Origin: Zhengitettix transpicula
Taxonomy: Eukaryota; Arthropoda; Insecta; Orthoptera; Tetrigidae
NCBI GenBank assembly: GCA_037074705.1
Contig: CM073596.1
Span: forward strand, 28,618,001 to 28,682,000
DNA length: 64,000 nucleotides
Direction of reading: 5' to 3'
Below, piece by piece: positions 47,142 through 59,440 of the stretch (the first letter of the stretch is position 1; the number at the start of each line of letters is the position of its first letter). The notes beneath the pieces are model-generated. The model saw only the letters and a list, made by a program, of their open reading frames with translations, was not told the DNA's origin and searched no databases. The translations under genes were made by a program, and so were the position numbers.

Positions 47142-48148
47142 TTTAAATGAAATTAATTAATAATATTCATCTTTGCTGCAATGTAATTATAACTTTTTGT
47201 CATTCTACAGTTTCATAGACCTCATGTTTACATTGACGCAGAAAATAAGCCAAATTTCTATGATCATGATATTTAATAGGGAATTACTTAAATAGAAATC
47301 ATAAATTTAATTTAAGAAATATAATACTTACTTTCATAATATAAGAAAAAGCGACCTTCACAAATTCGGTGGAACGTGAATCTGTTCATGATAAGAACAT
47401 GTGTTTGATCTCCCTTCCCACCGAAGAAGCTTTAAGTAAACGAAGGGATTTTCGTAAGATATGGACATTCCGACCCTAAACCTCTCCTCGAGAGGAATAG
47501 ATGCTACGTTGTAATATTACCCGTGGAGTGTTCTTGTTAGAGGGGGGGCGGTGAAGTGTGTAGAGGGTAAGAGAATAGAATGTTACAGGGATCGTTATGA
47601 TATGTTGTAGGCAACTACGTGGAAACGGCCGAATTATTACGCTCTAATGACGCCGATATGTTCTCGCAGATCACAAAAACTAACGGCGTTCTACGTGAAA
47701 CTGACCGCCATGAATTTGAGAAAGTGCTCAGCAACGGGGGCTCAAGTTACAAATCCGTATCAGTCATTTCTACTCCGATAGGGAACTAATATTGGCCAAC
47801 TGTTTTTAGGTTCTACCAATAAATCACCAAAAATTTCCATTTGCACGATATCTCGTGTATAATATGCCGATCGATACTCTCGCTGCCATAGCTCACAGAT
47901 TCTAGTCTGGGCATATAAACATATAAGCGGGGTTCATAATTCATGTTCTCGGAGGAAATGTGTGGCCTTTATCCAACATTTTCTCATTCCTCTCTTCTTT
48001 TGGGCGATATGCAAGCAAAGGACCCCTGGTTCAGGGGAAAAGGTGCACTGGTTTAATAGTTACTTATCTCCCAAACACTTTCATTTCCATTTAAGAAATA
48101 CCTCACAGTGAAACACAAAGTGAATAGAGTCAGGAAAGTGGAGGTAAC
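47142..48148. other. Spacer with moderate-GC region, nothing recognised
   Basis: The part at 47380-47990 is less AT-rich and seems unique. No exon-like frame was found. Confidence 0.4.
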
Positions 48149-48159
48149 AACTCTACCTG

Positions 48160-48345
48160 AACCCGGCCTCCTGTGGTGTAGGGGTCAGCGTAACTGCCTC
48201 GCATCACAGAGGTCCCGGGCTCGAATCCCGGCGTGTGTGTGAGAGAATCTTTCGACAAACCAGTCGTCATGACGTGAGCTCCCATAATGCTTCGCTAATA
48301 ACCAGAGCTGTCGATGCGACTGTAAAAATAATTTTTTTTAAAAAA
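48160..48345 (+). mobile_element. tRNA-derived SINE
   Basis: The head reads GGCCTCCTGTGGTGTAGGGG (A-box-like), then CTCGCATCACAGAGG and GGGCTCGAATCCCGG (B box), followed by an unrelated body and an A/T-rich tail. AACTCTACCTG (48149-48159) and AACTCTCCCTG (48346-48356) form a near-perfect target duplication. It is the same family as 38777-39016 but with a shorter body. It is not a functional tRNA gene: the acceptor stem does not close. Confidence 0.8.
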
Positions 48346-48659
48346 AACTCTCCCTGCTGCTGAGGGTGGCTGCTTTCCTATTCTATAGGTTACGATACCA
48401 TTTATCAGTGGAGTGGCATGAGTTGAAATATAAAACACGATTTGCGTGTTTGAAACAGTCCGCCTCAAAATTTATACCAGGACTGAAAAAACAAAACACT
48501 CTCTCTTTAAATATAACCGAAGAGAACCCAGGTTTCCCCATTTCTGCATAAAATTAACACTATTCAATAACAGACTGCCGTGACGTTAATTACGCGGCCG
48601 AAAGATGACCAGAATCATTATTTAAACTTGACTCACATTACATATTGTATACAAACTTA
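48346..48659. other. Spacer, nothing recognised
   Basis: The plus frame 48366-48551 has no recognisable motif. Confidence 0.4.
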
Positions 48660-48965
48660 ACATAATCATTTTTTTAAATTTATTGTTTATAGTCGCATCA
48701 ACATAAAATTCATTGACGACTTACCGTACCTACTACGTGAAATTATTACAATAAATTCATATTAACTATCCATTTTATAATTTGTCTCAGATTCATTGTC
48801 TATTTAGATTAGACCTTAAATGCCGGTTTCCTTACTAAACTTTAGCAGGTTGCCGCTGCAGAGGTACATATCTCCCTTCTCGTGTATTTCTGAATTGTGC
48901 CCCCTCTAGTCCTGTCGTGCTTTGGGCAGTCGTAGAGGACATGCTGAATCGTCACGGCACATGTA
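48660..48965 (-). pseudogene. LINE ORF2 C-terminal remnant with 3' UTR
   Basis: On the minus strand, about 48960-48870 reads TIQHVLYDCPKHDRTRG. This is the QH.L..CP zinc-finger-like motif found near the C-terminus of many insect LINE ORF2 proteins. A frameshift near 48865 moves the reading to HEKGDMYLCSGNLLKF and SKETGI, with a stop at 48816-48818. The 3' UTR continues to the TTGATGCGACTATAAAC block and AATAAA at about 48670, shared with 3985-4060 and 10460-10540. It is non-functional and strongly truncated. Confidence 0.68.
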
Positions 48966-51349
48966 GATTGCGGTAATCTAGAGAATAGATAGGAGTGCGT
49001 GATGTTACAATTTTATTGCACGTAAATATGATACTTTAGGAATTTAATCACTGGAAAACATTCTTATTTTCCTGAAACCTGTTGCCGAAGGTATTATGTG
49101 ACCAACTTGCACATGAGGAAGATTGATGTAAGCAGTTGTATTCGAGTAAATTTCTAAGACGCATAATAAAAAACTATTATAAGAAAACAAGTACCAGCTC
49201 TAAACATCTAAAGAACAATAATAACTACTATAGTTTAGGGATTCAATGTAAAAATATTCTACTGAAAGGCGCGTTTTACTCAGTACAGGAGTTTCAAGAT
49301 CGTTCTATTATTAATTAATTTTTTAACTGCAAAAGTGTTCAAATTTGTTGCTAATAATAACTACTGATTTCATAACTTGCTTAGTCTACGTTGGTCTTTT
49401 CTGCTCTTTTGTTTGTTTGTTGCATGTACGGCCTGGAGTTTCTACGGAAGGACAGGTTCCTCGTCACTTTGTTTCGTGAAGGTACTAGTACGTTAGTTGT
49501 GTTTCCTCGTAGTGTGCCTATATCAGGTTGTGTGGTGTTTAATTCTATATTTTATGATAATTAATTCTCCAACCATTAAATTTTTTAGTAGTACGTATTG
49601 AATTTTTTATTATCACTATAAATATTATATTACACCCTTAGTATAGTTAAAGAATTATTATTTTTGTTATGATTAATATATAGTTTTTTACTTCTGTTGG
49701 ACAGAGAAATTTGTGTTCCCGAATTTTAGTATTTTTATGTTAACTTCTAATTAATTATAATTGTAGCATCCAATTATTATATTGTAATTTTGTGTAACGA
49801 CGTATCATATTTCCTCATACGAAGAATAATGGAATAAAATCAGATAAATACCAAATGTCTAAAATTAACAGGCGTTTTAAAACTGAAACACAATTTAGCA
49901 TTTTTTTTATGAATCATTAATTAACGGACATTTTTATTATTAATTACGTTATTGAGCAATAATTTTTTTCACTTCACTTTTATGAAAACGTAGCCAATGT
50001 TCGCTGTTATTATTTTTCAGAGGTTAAAGAAAAATATTCGTTGCAGTGTGTTAACTCTATACGGCCAGGTAAGCAACATTTAAATAAAATTAGAAATTTG
50101 ATATTATATTTACCGAATTATTACCAACTCTCTATTCATGGACACTATAATGTAAATACTGACATCATAATAATCGTTCTTTTTTGTTAATTTCGCCCTG
50201 AGAACACACACAATTTATTACGTCGAACCCGGTAATGTTTCTACAGAATGCAGTCTGTGTGTTCAGAGAATTAATTAATGTTGATTTAATATAAACTTAA
50301 ATTTAAAAAGAAAACATAATAAGGAGACGGATGATTTTATTAATTTGAACTGTAATGTATCCAAACCTTTCACTTATTAAAGTGCCTGAACTAGAATCTA
50401 AACATTTTATCATATTTTTATTATAAGAATTTCATAATTTTCTTTCAATAATTCTGGTTAAATTTGGAACAAACAAAGTCTGAAGTGTTGAGATTAGTTT
50501 TTGTTGTGATTGGTTTGTGTGCGTGTACGCTATAAAGTCAAGCAGAGAGATTTATGGCTCATGACTTGTAAATACTTCTGCCTGCGCTAATGTTTTTGAT
50601 TGCTGAATTTTCATAAACTTGTGTGTTGATTTACGATTAGTTTTATACTTGATAAAAAGGGGTGAAAAAGTGTGCTTTTCTGTTTCTCGCCAAGGTTACA
50701 CAGACGGGAAACTTTAGGACCGCGACTCTGGATTCTGCAATTGAGCAGGCAAGTACGTTGCCAAATCGTTATATTCCCCTCTGTCCCTCTCAGCAACCAC
50801 ATTCAGTTTCCTCTTTTTTTCTTTTCCTCCCGACATCATTTGATTAAAGGGAAGGCAGTGTTATTGGAGCTGTAAATAATTCATGAGGGCAACCTTTCGT
50901 CGTTGTACTGCATTCGAGAACGGCTATTTGCACGCGGTAACTAGAGTTATTACAAAAGCACAGTAGAGTTGTTTCTAAGCGACGATTCGTGTATCGCGTG
51001 ACTTGGAAAAACAAACTGAAAAACAACGGAAATGTGCAGGGGAAATCACTATGCACGATTCACGTCTTTCATTTCAGAGACCTTCATAACCACATCGAAA
51101 TTGTTAGTATACGAATTTAAGTTTGTTTTTCTTTCTCTCAAACATTTCTTCGTGGAAATATAAATTTAAAAACAATTGAAACGTAAGGCCTATAATCAAA
51201 ATGGACAATAAATACATTATATTACCACTTTAAATAAATACAAAATATAGTAAACGGAAGTTTATAGTGTGCGAGTTGTCCTTGGAACAAAACGTTACAT
51301 ATCAGTATTGATTCGTGTAATAAACCATTCTTATAACGAAAATTACATT
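48966..51349. other. AT-rich spacer with a moderate-GC patch
   Basis: The patch at 50650-51050 carries overlapping plus and minus frames without motifs. No repeats were assigned. Confidence 0.42.
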
Positions 51350-51757
51350 TGTCTCACAAACCGAGGCACCTTTGTCTGTTTTTTGAGGCGTATGGTCCGG
51401 GGTCGCTGAATTTAAGCATACGGTAAGAGTTGTCTGTCCCCATTGGAACAGTCGGCCAGCTGCCTCCTGAACTGGTCGAGGCACGGAGAAGGAAATGCTG
51501 TTTCCCCACAGAAAACCCCTCGTCCGCCATCGGAAGGTCGTGGGACAATTACCCAATGCGCATTATACCTGATGCAGGTTTTATAGGGTTTGCCCTGCAT
51601 CACTTTTAGGCGAATGCCGGGTACGATTCTTAAATTAGGCTACTAGTTAACCATTGGTTACCTTCCTCTACCCTTCCGCATCCCCTACTTTCAAATCCCT
51701 TCCTATGCTATTACAGGGCAGTTACCCTCATGTAGCCTGTTACTCTATAAAAAATTG
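51350..51757 (+). mobile_element. Family C retroposon, 5'-truncated copy
   Basis: It is collinear with 40600-41021 from the CACAAACCGAGGCACC block to CTGTTACTCTATAAAAAA. The minus-strand frames 51302-51556 and 51354-51548 are family shadows. The flanks share only TTGTCT, so the target duplication is uncertain. Confidence 0.7.
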
Positions 51758-51851
51758 TCTGTATATTTTATTATCGTTAAATTTTAATGTTTTTTAATGG
51801 TGAACGTGATATATCAACAGTAATAGCAATCCCTACTACAGTAGAAGTTTC

Positions 51852-52013
51852 CAATTTAATCATGAATAAAAAATGTAAACAATGCTTAATATGATAAGGA
51901 ATAATATTCTGTTAGAGCCTAGAGAGATAATTTCATAATCTCTTAAGTCAAATTTTACGTCTATTTTAATTAACTTCGTCAATATTAATATGAATACAAA
52001 AAGCCATACAAGT
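51852..52013. repeat. 162-bp tandem duplication, unit 1
   Basis: It starts CAATTTAATCATGAATAAA and is repeated immediately at 52014-52175 with a handful of differences, so the duplication is recent. No gene is involved. Confidence 0.92.
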
Positions 52014-52175
52014 CAATTTAATAATGAATAAAAAATGTAAACAATACTTAATATGATAAGGAATAATATTCTGTTAGAGCCTAGAAAGATAATTTTATTA
52101 TCTCTTAAGTAAAATTTTACGTCTATTTTAATTAACTTCGTCAATATTAATATGAATACAAAAAGCCATACAAGT
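52014..52175. repeat. 162-bp tandem duplication, unit 2
   Basis: Head-to-tail copy of 51852-52013, differing for example in AATGCTTAAT versus AATACTTAAT. Confidence 0.92.
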
Positions 52176-52510
52176 CAAATCTGGCATTTATATCGTGCGT
52201 TTAAAATTGTAACTCTCTTCCAAGTTAGACTAACTTCAGAACAGAAAAATATACCAACTCTATATTATCTAAATGAAAATTTCGTGCACTTATTATTATT
52301 TGAAGTAAATATTGAATTGAAAAAAATTACTGTATGAACTATATCTTAAAATTAATTTTTGTGGGTTATAAAATAATTTATTGGACAAAATATTTAGTGT
52401 AGGTTCGGTTTCTTTTATTATATAACTTCACGTAAAAACATTTCTGTCGTACAAAGGAAACATGGCGTGGTATACAAATAGTATATCATATTCAACTAGA
52501 ATAAACAACC

Positions 52511-52512
<2 letters not shown>

Positions 52513-52562
<50 letters not shown>
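52513..52562. repeat. (TA)n microsatellite upstream of family D fragment
   Basis: The TA tract has one CA interruption near 52546. Confidence 0.95.
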
Positions 52563-52790
52563 TGTAATATACAAAATTAAAAGGAAATTATTAGAAAAGT
52601 TAACAAAGTTCCCACACGTCGGAGACTTTTAAATGAAACAAAGGAAGAAAGTTATCAGAATTTTACTTAGAAATCAAACCCAAATTAACAAAAGATTATT
52701 TAATTTATAATTTCATTTTTAGATAAATTTTTGTGCATTTATGTTGCCTTTATTGACGGTCTTACAATTTTCTTTTTAAAATTACACCAT
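52563..52790 (+). mobile_element. Family D repeat, 5' fragment
   Basis: The AAAGTTCCCACACGTCGGA and TTTTTGTGCATTTATG blocks match the first ~250 bp of the 43238-44216 copy (AAAGTTCCTACACGTTGCA there). The rest is missing. Confidence 0.5.
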
Positions 52791-53669
52791 AGCGCCGACA
52801 ACAAACTTTCGTGTTTTCGAAGAATCTATGAAAATATTTAAAAAAATTAATATGTACAATTATTAAAACCAACTTCACTATTTCCAGCTCTCGGCTTCTT
52901 AAAATTTTGAGAATGAATACGGGGTTTTTAGAACAATGTTGAGTATGCTCCCCCTTGCTCTTAGAACAGGACCAATTAAGATTGCAAGTCAGTTGAAGAG
53001 GCTGCCATCGAGTTATCTCTCTCCTTCGATCCTGCACAGTGGAAAGGGGTCTTGTCTCCTCCCTTTTCACCCCACCCCTCCTTCACTGCTGTCTACGCCT
53101 GAATTATTTATCAATAGCTCTCCAGAACCTACAGTATCGAAGGGCGCTACATTTTCGACAGCCTCGTTCAACGGGTCGAAAGTTCCTGCTTCCATTCTAT
53201 CACCTTTGCAGAAGGTCCACGTCAATTGCAATGAAAAACATATTAATGAAATTATTATTTATCGTAGTTAATAATAAAATGGGTAGTAAAAAATCTTGTC
53301 AAAAAATTAATCGTTGTAAATCTAAATCAAATGCGTATTCAAATGTGAGCCACCGATTTTCTTTATTATTTTGAAAAATAAACGTCAATTTTACATACAT
53401 TGAATTATTTAAAAAATATCGCTTGTTCTAACTAATTATTATTCATGCTTCAAGTCTCAGTCCTGAATAATTATTGAGAATATTTTTTGTATGTGTTATA
53501 GTATAAGATTATACGCACCTGAAGTTAAATCTTAACTATTTGAAAAGTGTTAAATACTTTAAAATTTATGTATTCAAGGTAGTTTAATTTTAAATCATTC
53601 ACATATTTTATTTACTTGTTCTCTTCATACCTTCCTTTTGTTTGTAATAGTTTATTATTTTATTTTAAA
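52791..53669. other. Spacer with GC-richer patch
   Basis: The patch at 52930-53230 has two overlapping 111-codon plus frames in different phases and a 102-codon minus frame. None resembles a protein. Confidence 0.38.
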
Positions 53670-54508
53670 CTAGCTAGGACGTTGCCCGGGTCGTCATATA
53701 TCCATGACCTCCGGTTTGACTCCAATCTCGGTTATTTTTATGTAATTCACTCCACCCCCATCCTTAAAAAGTTCTCCTCCCAAGTCTTGTAACGACCCCC
53801 CCCCCCCCCGAAGTGTAGTTTAAAATTATACACAAACAACATCTGTACAAATACTATTAATAGCACAGACCCCGACAAATATTTATTCCACATAAATATC
53901 GACCGTTTAACATGTTGGAAAAGTTCCACCCACGTGCACCCCTCCTTGAGGGAGTTAAACGGTTCACACCCACCTCTAAACGTGCTCCCATCTCAGTCCG
54001 AAATGGGTTGAAATTTTACACCCACAACATCGATGAAAATTCTATCAATCTAATTAACCCTGACAAATATTTATTCAACGTCAATATCGGCTTTCATGAC
54101 ATGTTTCAAAATTCCGGCCCACATACACCCCCTCCCCTGGGGGTTAAATGCCAATTTAATGTCATAATTAAACTCAGAGACATCAATAACCCTGGATTAA
54201 ATTCTAATCTCTGTTGTATTCACGTTATTTTATTTTAACACCCGTCCACCCTCACCTCTAAGGGTGCTCTTTCCCATGCTGTAAGGGGTTGACATTATAC
54301 ACAGATAACAACTGTATTTATCCATCTCAAATATAGGATGTTTTAGCGTATTTTAATATTTCCACGGCCGTCCACGAGATGCTAGACAGATCTCATCCAG
54401 TGTTTGTTTTCTGGTCGTTAAGAACACGTGAGCGAAATTTGGTGAAATTTTCTTTGCCGGTATAGATTTGTATAAGGAACATACAAACACACTGCTTTTT
54501 TTATTAGA
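53670..54508 (-). mobile_element. Non-autonomous Helitron, family B, near-complete copy
   Basis: On the minus strand it starts TCTAATAAAAAAAGC (54508) and ends GACCCGGGCAACGTCCTAGC TAG (53670), with a host A beyond. This is a Helitron-type GC-rich end plus CTAG. Internally it carries ~186-bp reiterated units: CCCGACAAATATTTATTC near 53872 and CCCTGACAAATATTTATTC near 54057, plus a weaker third. The 12010-12620 copy is in the opposite orientation. No coding capacity. Confidence 0.75.
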
Positions 54509-57500
54509 CATTCCTCTCTCAATGGTAGAACTTTTCAGTCACTTAGGCTTAAGAAAATTTATATTTGTCGAAGCCCCACGATTCTATAATGTAATATATA
54601 ATTGTAATACCGAATTCTTTCTGTTTCCGAGCTTATAAATCAGTTTAATTGTCCTCCCGTTTCTAAAACGTTAACGTGTTCGTTTATTATTTCTTGACGG
54701 CGTGTCTAGAACACTAAAGCCCGGGACCCGGCATGCTCAGCGTTACGTGTTACTCAGCAAACATTATTTGACGCTCTTCTGTTCCATCATGCGAAAAGCT
54801 GAGAAGCAAGCGCAAAAGGGGAAGGAAGTGGTAAGGCTTTAATTACGCTGCGAAGGGGTTAGCGCCTCCCCAACACAAAAAAAACGAGGAAAGAGGAATG
54901 AGTAGACAGCTACTAACGTGTTAGTGACTTCCCTCGCTTCCCCCAAACTCTTTTTTTTTCAGTCCAAAAAATTTTATGCTAGACTCCAAAATAATTCAGA
55001 ATATTCAGGGGGCACTAACTGACAACATCGTTCCACAAACTGGGTCTAACAGGGTATGACGCACTAAGGGCATGGGTTCCTTCCCATTCCCAGAATACAT
55101 TCAGAAAATAAAAATAATTAATTATGGAACAGAATAAATGCTTTCAATCAAAGCTCAAAAGCTGGATTCGATTCCAAGTTCTGTCGACATTTTTCTATCG
55201 TAATCTGTCAACAAAAATAATTTAATACTGTTATAGATATATATGTCAAAAAATTAATACAGTAAAACAGAAACATCATAATATAGAAAATACAAGACGC
55301 AAATTACTTACGAATCTTAACCTCTTTCGTATTTCTATTATCTTTAAACCAAAAAAATTTTAATAGATATAATTTTTATTTTACCTCACTCATTCAGATT
55401 GTTAGGCCTTCATTACATCAAACGATTTAGAATGGTTTCGCCGTCCACGTATAAATCGTCAGTTAATTCTATGTTTAAAATCAAATATTTTCTCGTATCT
55501 ATTTTTTGTACTGTGCCGATAAGAATCAGAAAATCAAACATACTTATTCCTACAAAATAGATTCATATCAACACATTGAAAAGAGATTCCGTTAAAAAAG
55601 GAATTAAATAATGAAATATATTCCTGTTCAAGCATTAACATATTCAGTCAGTAATCCGTTAAGAATATACTTTTATTGTCTTAAATAAATATAGAGTTGG
55701 TGTGGTGATTTTTCTTTAACTTCCTAAAATTTAAAAATGGTCGATTTTAAAGATCCTATGATTTTTATTTATAAGTAAAAGTATGACTCCGATTTTCCTC
55801 TACAAGAAATTAATTATTTTTACTTTATTAGGTATATCCTTAATTTATTAAGGATTCACATTATTTGTTTGAAGGGCTGCAGTAGAACGTTTTAGCTCAA
55901 TTTTAGCTTAACTTTTCTAAATATTATAGCATTTAAAAATCTTCACCCTTCCTGCTTTTGAACATTACTAATAATAATAATTTCTAATTTCAACCATTAC
56001 AACGTGTTCATGTGTTCGATTGTAATTACTTCAGTTGTTAGAATATTTCAGAATTCTATAAACGTACGTTATGATTTATTGAGACAATCGCCGATAATTT
56101 ATTTCCCTTTCATAATGATCGCCACTAGATTTTGTTAGAACTTGAATACAGCCTTTGTGTTTTTAGTTCAATAATAGAACACTAAATATAGCAGAAACTG
56201 ACATGAAGGCAGCTTTAAAAATTTGACGAGCGCTGCAAACCTGCCTACAATCCAATCAAAACTTTGTATTACAGCAACCAAAGTAATATTAATCTAAACA
56301 TTACCAATGCTGTTCAATTTGATTTTGACGAACTAGAAATACGGAAACGTTTAGACTTATTGACATGCGAGTTTTACTCGAAACTTCACCTTTATCTTTC
56401 AACTCGATTAGTTGCTGAGTGGCAGATAACCGTAAGTTAATTGGCTGAAGGAAGGTAACGAGGCCAATGAAAATGTAATTATTGTGGGCGTTCATGCTGA
56501 AGTGTCCATAATTAAATAACAATTTGGTGAAAATCGAAATTTGTACACAAGCACAAAAATTTACATTAGTGTTAATATGTTTATAATAATACGTTGTTTA
56601 AGTCTACATAGAGATATTTAATAAACATTTATTTCTTCTTAAAATTATTTCTGAAAACATCGCTTTTTATAACGTAATATTAAAGTGATTTGAGTAGAAT
56701 TTGACTACGTAGCCACCGATATTGAACTGCGTCTGTAACTTTTCTTCCCTACATGTGTTTATAAAAATATCTATAAATCACCTTGAGTTCTGTGTGTGTC
56801 AATCACTGATTTGTCAATTTCCTAATTAATAATAGAAGATTAATATTTTAGAGTAATCTTTTATTCGCGCGCTGTAAAAAAGGGAAGTAAGATGGTGAAT
56901 GCTTTACGACATATGAAGTCGTGACGCTGCGAGAATAACTGTTCGCGCTCGCACACCCTTTCTCCGCCGACGTACCATTTTGCGAAGATTTTTTGAACAG
57001 TAAAATCGTGGGATGGAAAGCTACAGAAATATTAATATTCATACCAGCGTTGACATTAATTACATGTGTTGCATCACAAGGGTGAGAGTACGTCTGATTT
57101 ATCGATGCATCGTTCTGTTTATATCTCTTTTTTAACAGTCTTCTGCGCAACGTTTCTGTTATTCCAAGAGTATTAGTCATTTCGTCTCTCACTTTTTCAT
57201 ATATTCTCGCCAACTTTTTTAAATCCGACGTTACCCGACAAATTAATAAAATTATAATGCTTAACATTAAAGTTACAATAAAATAACATTTATAGTACTA
57301 AATAAAAATGTAATACAGAGTTATATAAATTATAGAAGCAGGAATAATAAAATAAATGGTGGCTTTACCATTGATACCATTGTATAATAATATACAAAAT
57401 CGAGTTATTACTAGAGTGGGGTAAATTGTCATATATTATTTAGTCACTAGTCATGGATGAATTTAACTTCCTGTCTATTCTCCGCCATGAATTTTTATGA

Positions 57501-57640
57501 TTCACTGTGAGAAGTTAAGGGAGCAATCGAAAGAGATTGTAAATATGAGCAGTTCTGTGAAGCTTTCAGTATAATATAATGTAAACCGAGAGTGAATAAC
57601 AGCTTATTAATTTCGCAAAGCTATTAATCATCCCTTTATA
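54509..57640. other. Spacer, one weak open frame
   Basis: GC-richer sequence lies at 54700-54970 and AT-rich sequence elsewhere. A 139-codon minus frame (56848-57267) includes a charged stretch (ARIYEKVRDEMTN) but matches no family I know and lies in AT-rich DNA. It is probably chance. Confidence 0.38.
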
Positions 57641-58310
57641 CAACGTATGGCATGTATATTTAGCCAACTTTCCGATCGATCACTCGCCACCGCTGTTGGA
57701 ACACTTCTCATTGCTTATTCGAGCGGGGCAAAATTTCATTTCGACGCCTCTGCGCCATTTATTAAGATTCAGAGCAGATTCGCGTTAAAGTTCCTGAGGG
57801 GCCCCTAATCTGTGTTTGCCGGCGTGTAGGGGACGCACCCTCCCCCAAGTGTTGGCTGGTGCTATATATTACTGGGCATCCCTTCCTCCTTTCTGCCAAC
57901 CCTATCTTTTACCGGGGTACTTTTCATCTCTTCCCTCTCAATTTCAGAAATTCTCCATCCCACCTCCGAAAGCTGGTCATAATACTCCGTCCGTCCATTG
58001 TCTCAAACAAAGACTCTAATTAGAGCTGGTTTTCAGCTTCCTCGCAGCTACGCAGGAGAAAAAAAGGGTGGTACATTAAATTTTCTCATTTAAAGCATAA
58101 TTACACAATACTCTCAAGGTGTGTTATTTAATAGTATATTACAATTCTAATGCGACAGAAAATGAGAGGAGGGAGGTTGTTAAAAAAGAGTTGACGAGCC
58201 AGCAGGTGGAACTAAAAGGGATGCTTCCTCAAAGTTTATGGCGTCTTTGAAACCCTCTGTTTGCGCGAAATGCTTTTTCTGGTGCATCTGTTTGTTTCCC
58301 TCTTTATTCT
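57641..58310. other. GC-richer island, no gene recognised
   Basis: The 67-codon plus frame at 57816-58019 lacks motifs. The block looks unique in the window. Confidence 0.32.
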
Positions 58311-58539
58311 AACCCTTTAGTAAAAACTCTAAAGAAGAAACATTTTAAAAACCTCAAGACTTAGAGGGCCACTACCTTGTACACGAGGTAAAGCTGAGGT
58401 AGTTTTGAAGCTAGGAATAATTACCCATTTTATCGCGTCCTCTGGACTGTTACAAACATTGACAATTATACGCAAAAATTATCAATGTAAATGAAATACA
58501 CATCATTTTATTATTAAATATATTGTAGAGATCAACAAT

Positions 58540-59440
58540 TTGTAATGTAATTTTATTTAAAAAAAATTTTATATTCTTCTCGGCGTAACTTTGAGGCCAG
58601 AGCACTGTAAAGAACAGTCAGTGTGGCGCAAGAATGCAGTGACAGTAAAGGTTGCTACGGATTATTGTCTAAAAACGAACGCACACACATCTTTGGCTGA
58701 AAACAGTCTGTGTGTTGTGGGAGCCGGTCGAGTGTGTTTTGGGAGGCTGAGCAGACTTTTTGGAGGGCCTTTCAATATGGTAGTCATGGCTAGAGTGTTT
58801 TGGGGCCTGACCAGAGTGGTCAGCGGTGGTCGCATACAGCGTATTGAGTGTCACAATACGTACGACAGTGAAGTAGGAAGGCGCCAAAATTTTTACGAAG
58901 TGAGACGGTAATAGCAATCAGGGCCATGGCCTGTAAATAAAATATTGTTTTTTTAAAATTAAAATAGCCGCGAGCGCACAAACCGGTACCAGAGAAGTTT
59001 TGAATAAAAATTATATGTAGACACGTAAACTTATACGTAAATATCATTTACCGCCATATTTCTTTAGCTTTGTCTGATTTATCTAGATTTGTCAGATTAC
59101 TCTAGTTCTTGTCGTTAGATTATTTTTATTGTAATTTAATTTCATATTTTTCTTTTGTAACTTCGCTGAAAAGTGAAAACCACTATCTTTATTAGAGGCG
59201 GCCCTGAAGTTTTTGGTTCTTATTGAAGGTGATGCATGTATTAAAAACATGAAATGTACAAAATTCAATGTAAGTCAAAATTTGTAATTAAATTGTCTTT
59301 TGTTATCTCTTTAAAATAATTTTGGTTTAATTTCATGGTAAAATTCTGATAAATTTCTTACTTTGTATACCACATAATTTGGCACACTATCGATTGGCTT
59401 ATTTTATTTAATTAATAGTGTATACAACTTAATTTGGCAC
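58540..59440 (-). mobile_element. Family D repeat, copy 3
   Basis: It is the reverse complement of the plus copies. AACTTTGAGGCCAGAGCA (58588-58605) corresponds to the 3' part, TGACCAGAGTGGTCA is at 58808-58822, and CCACATAATTTGGC is at 59370-59383 at the 5' edge. A second partial CAACTTAATTTGGCAC block follows (about 59424-59440), as in copy 1. The open frames 58591-58911 and 58669-58917 fall in the GC-rich part and are not conserved in other copies. Confidence 0.65.

Noticed and set aside
48160..48236. Functional tRNA gene
   Set aside because: A and B boxes are present but the acceptor stem does not close, a SINE body follows, and a target duplication flanks the whole.
51302..51603. Three overlapping minus frames in the 51-kb family C copy, and similar ones at 40589-40856 and 20297-20539
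   Set aside because: Frames are not maintained between copies; family C appears non-coding.
52936..53374. Two overlapping 111-codon plus frames
   Set aside because: Different phases over the same GC-richer patch with no motif; mutually exclusive and probably both chance.
56848..57267. 139-codon minus frame with a charged stretch
   Set aside because: Not similar to any family I can name and placed in AT-rich DNA; left as unsupported.
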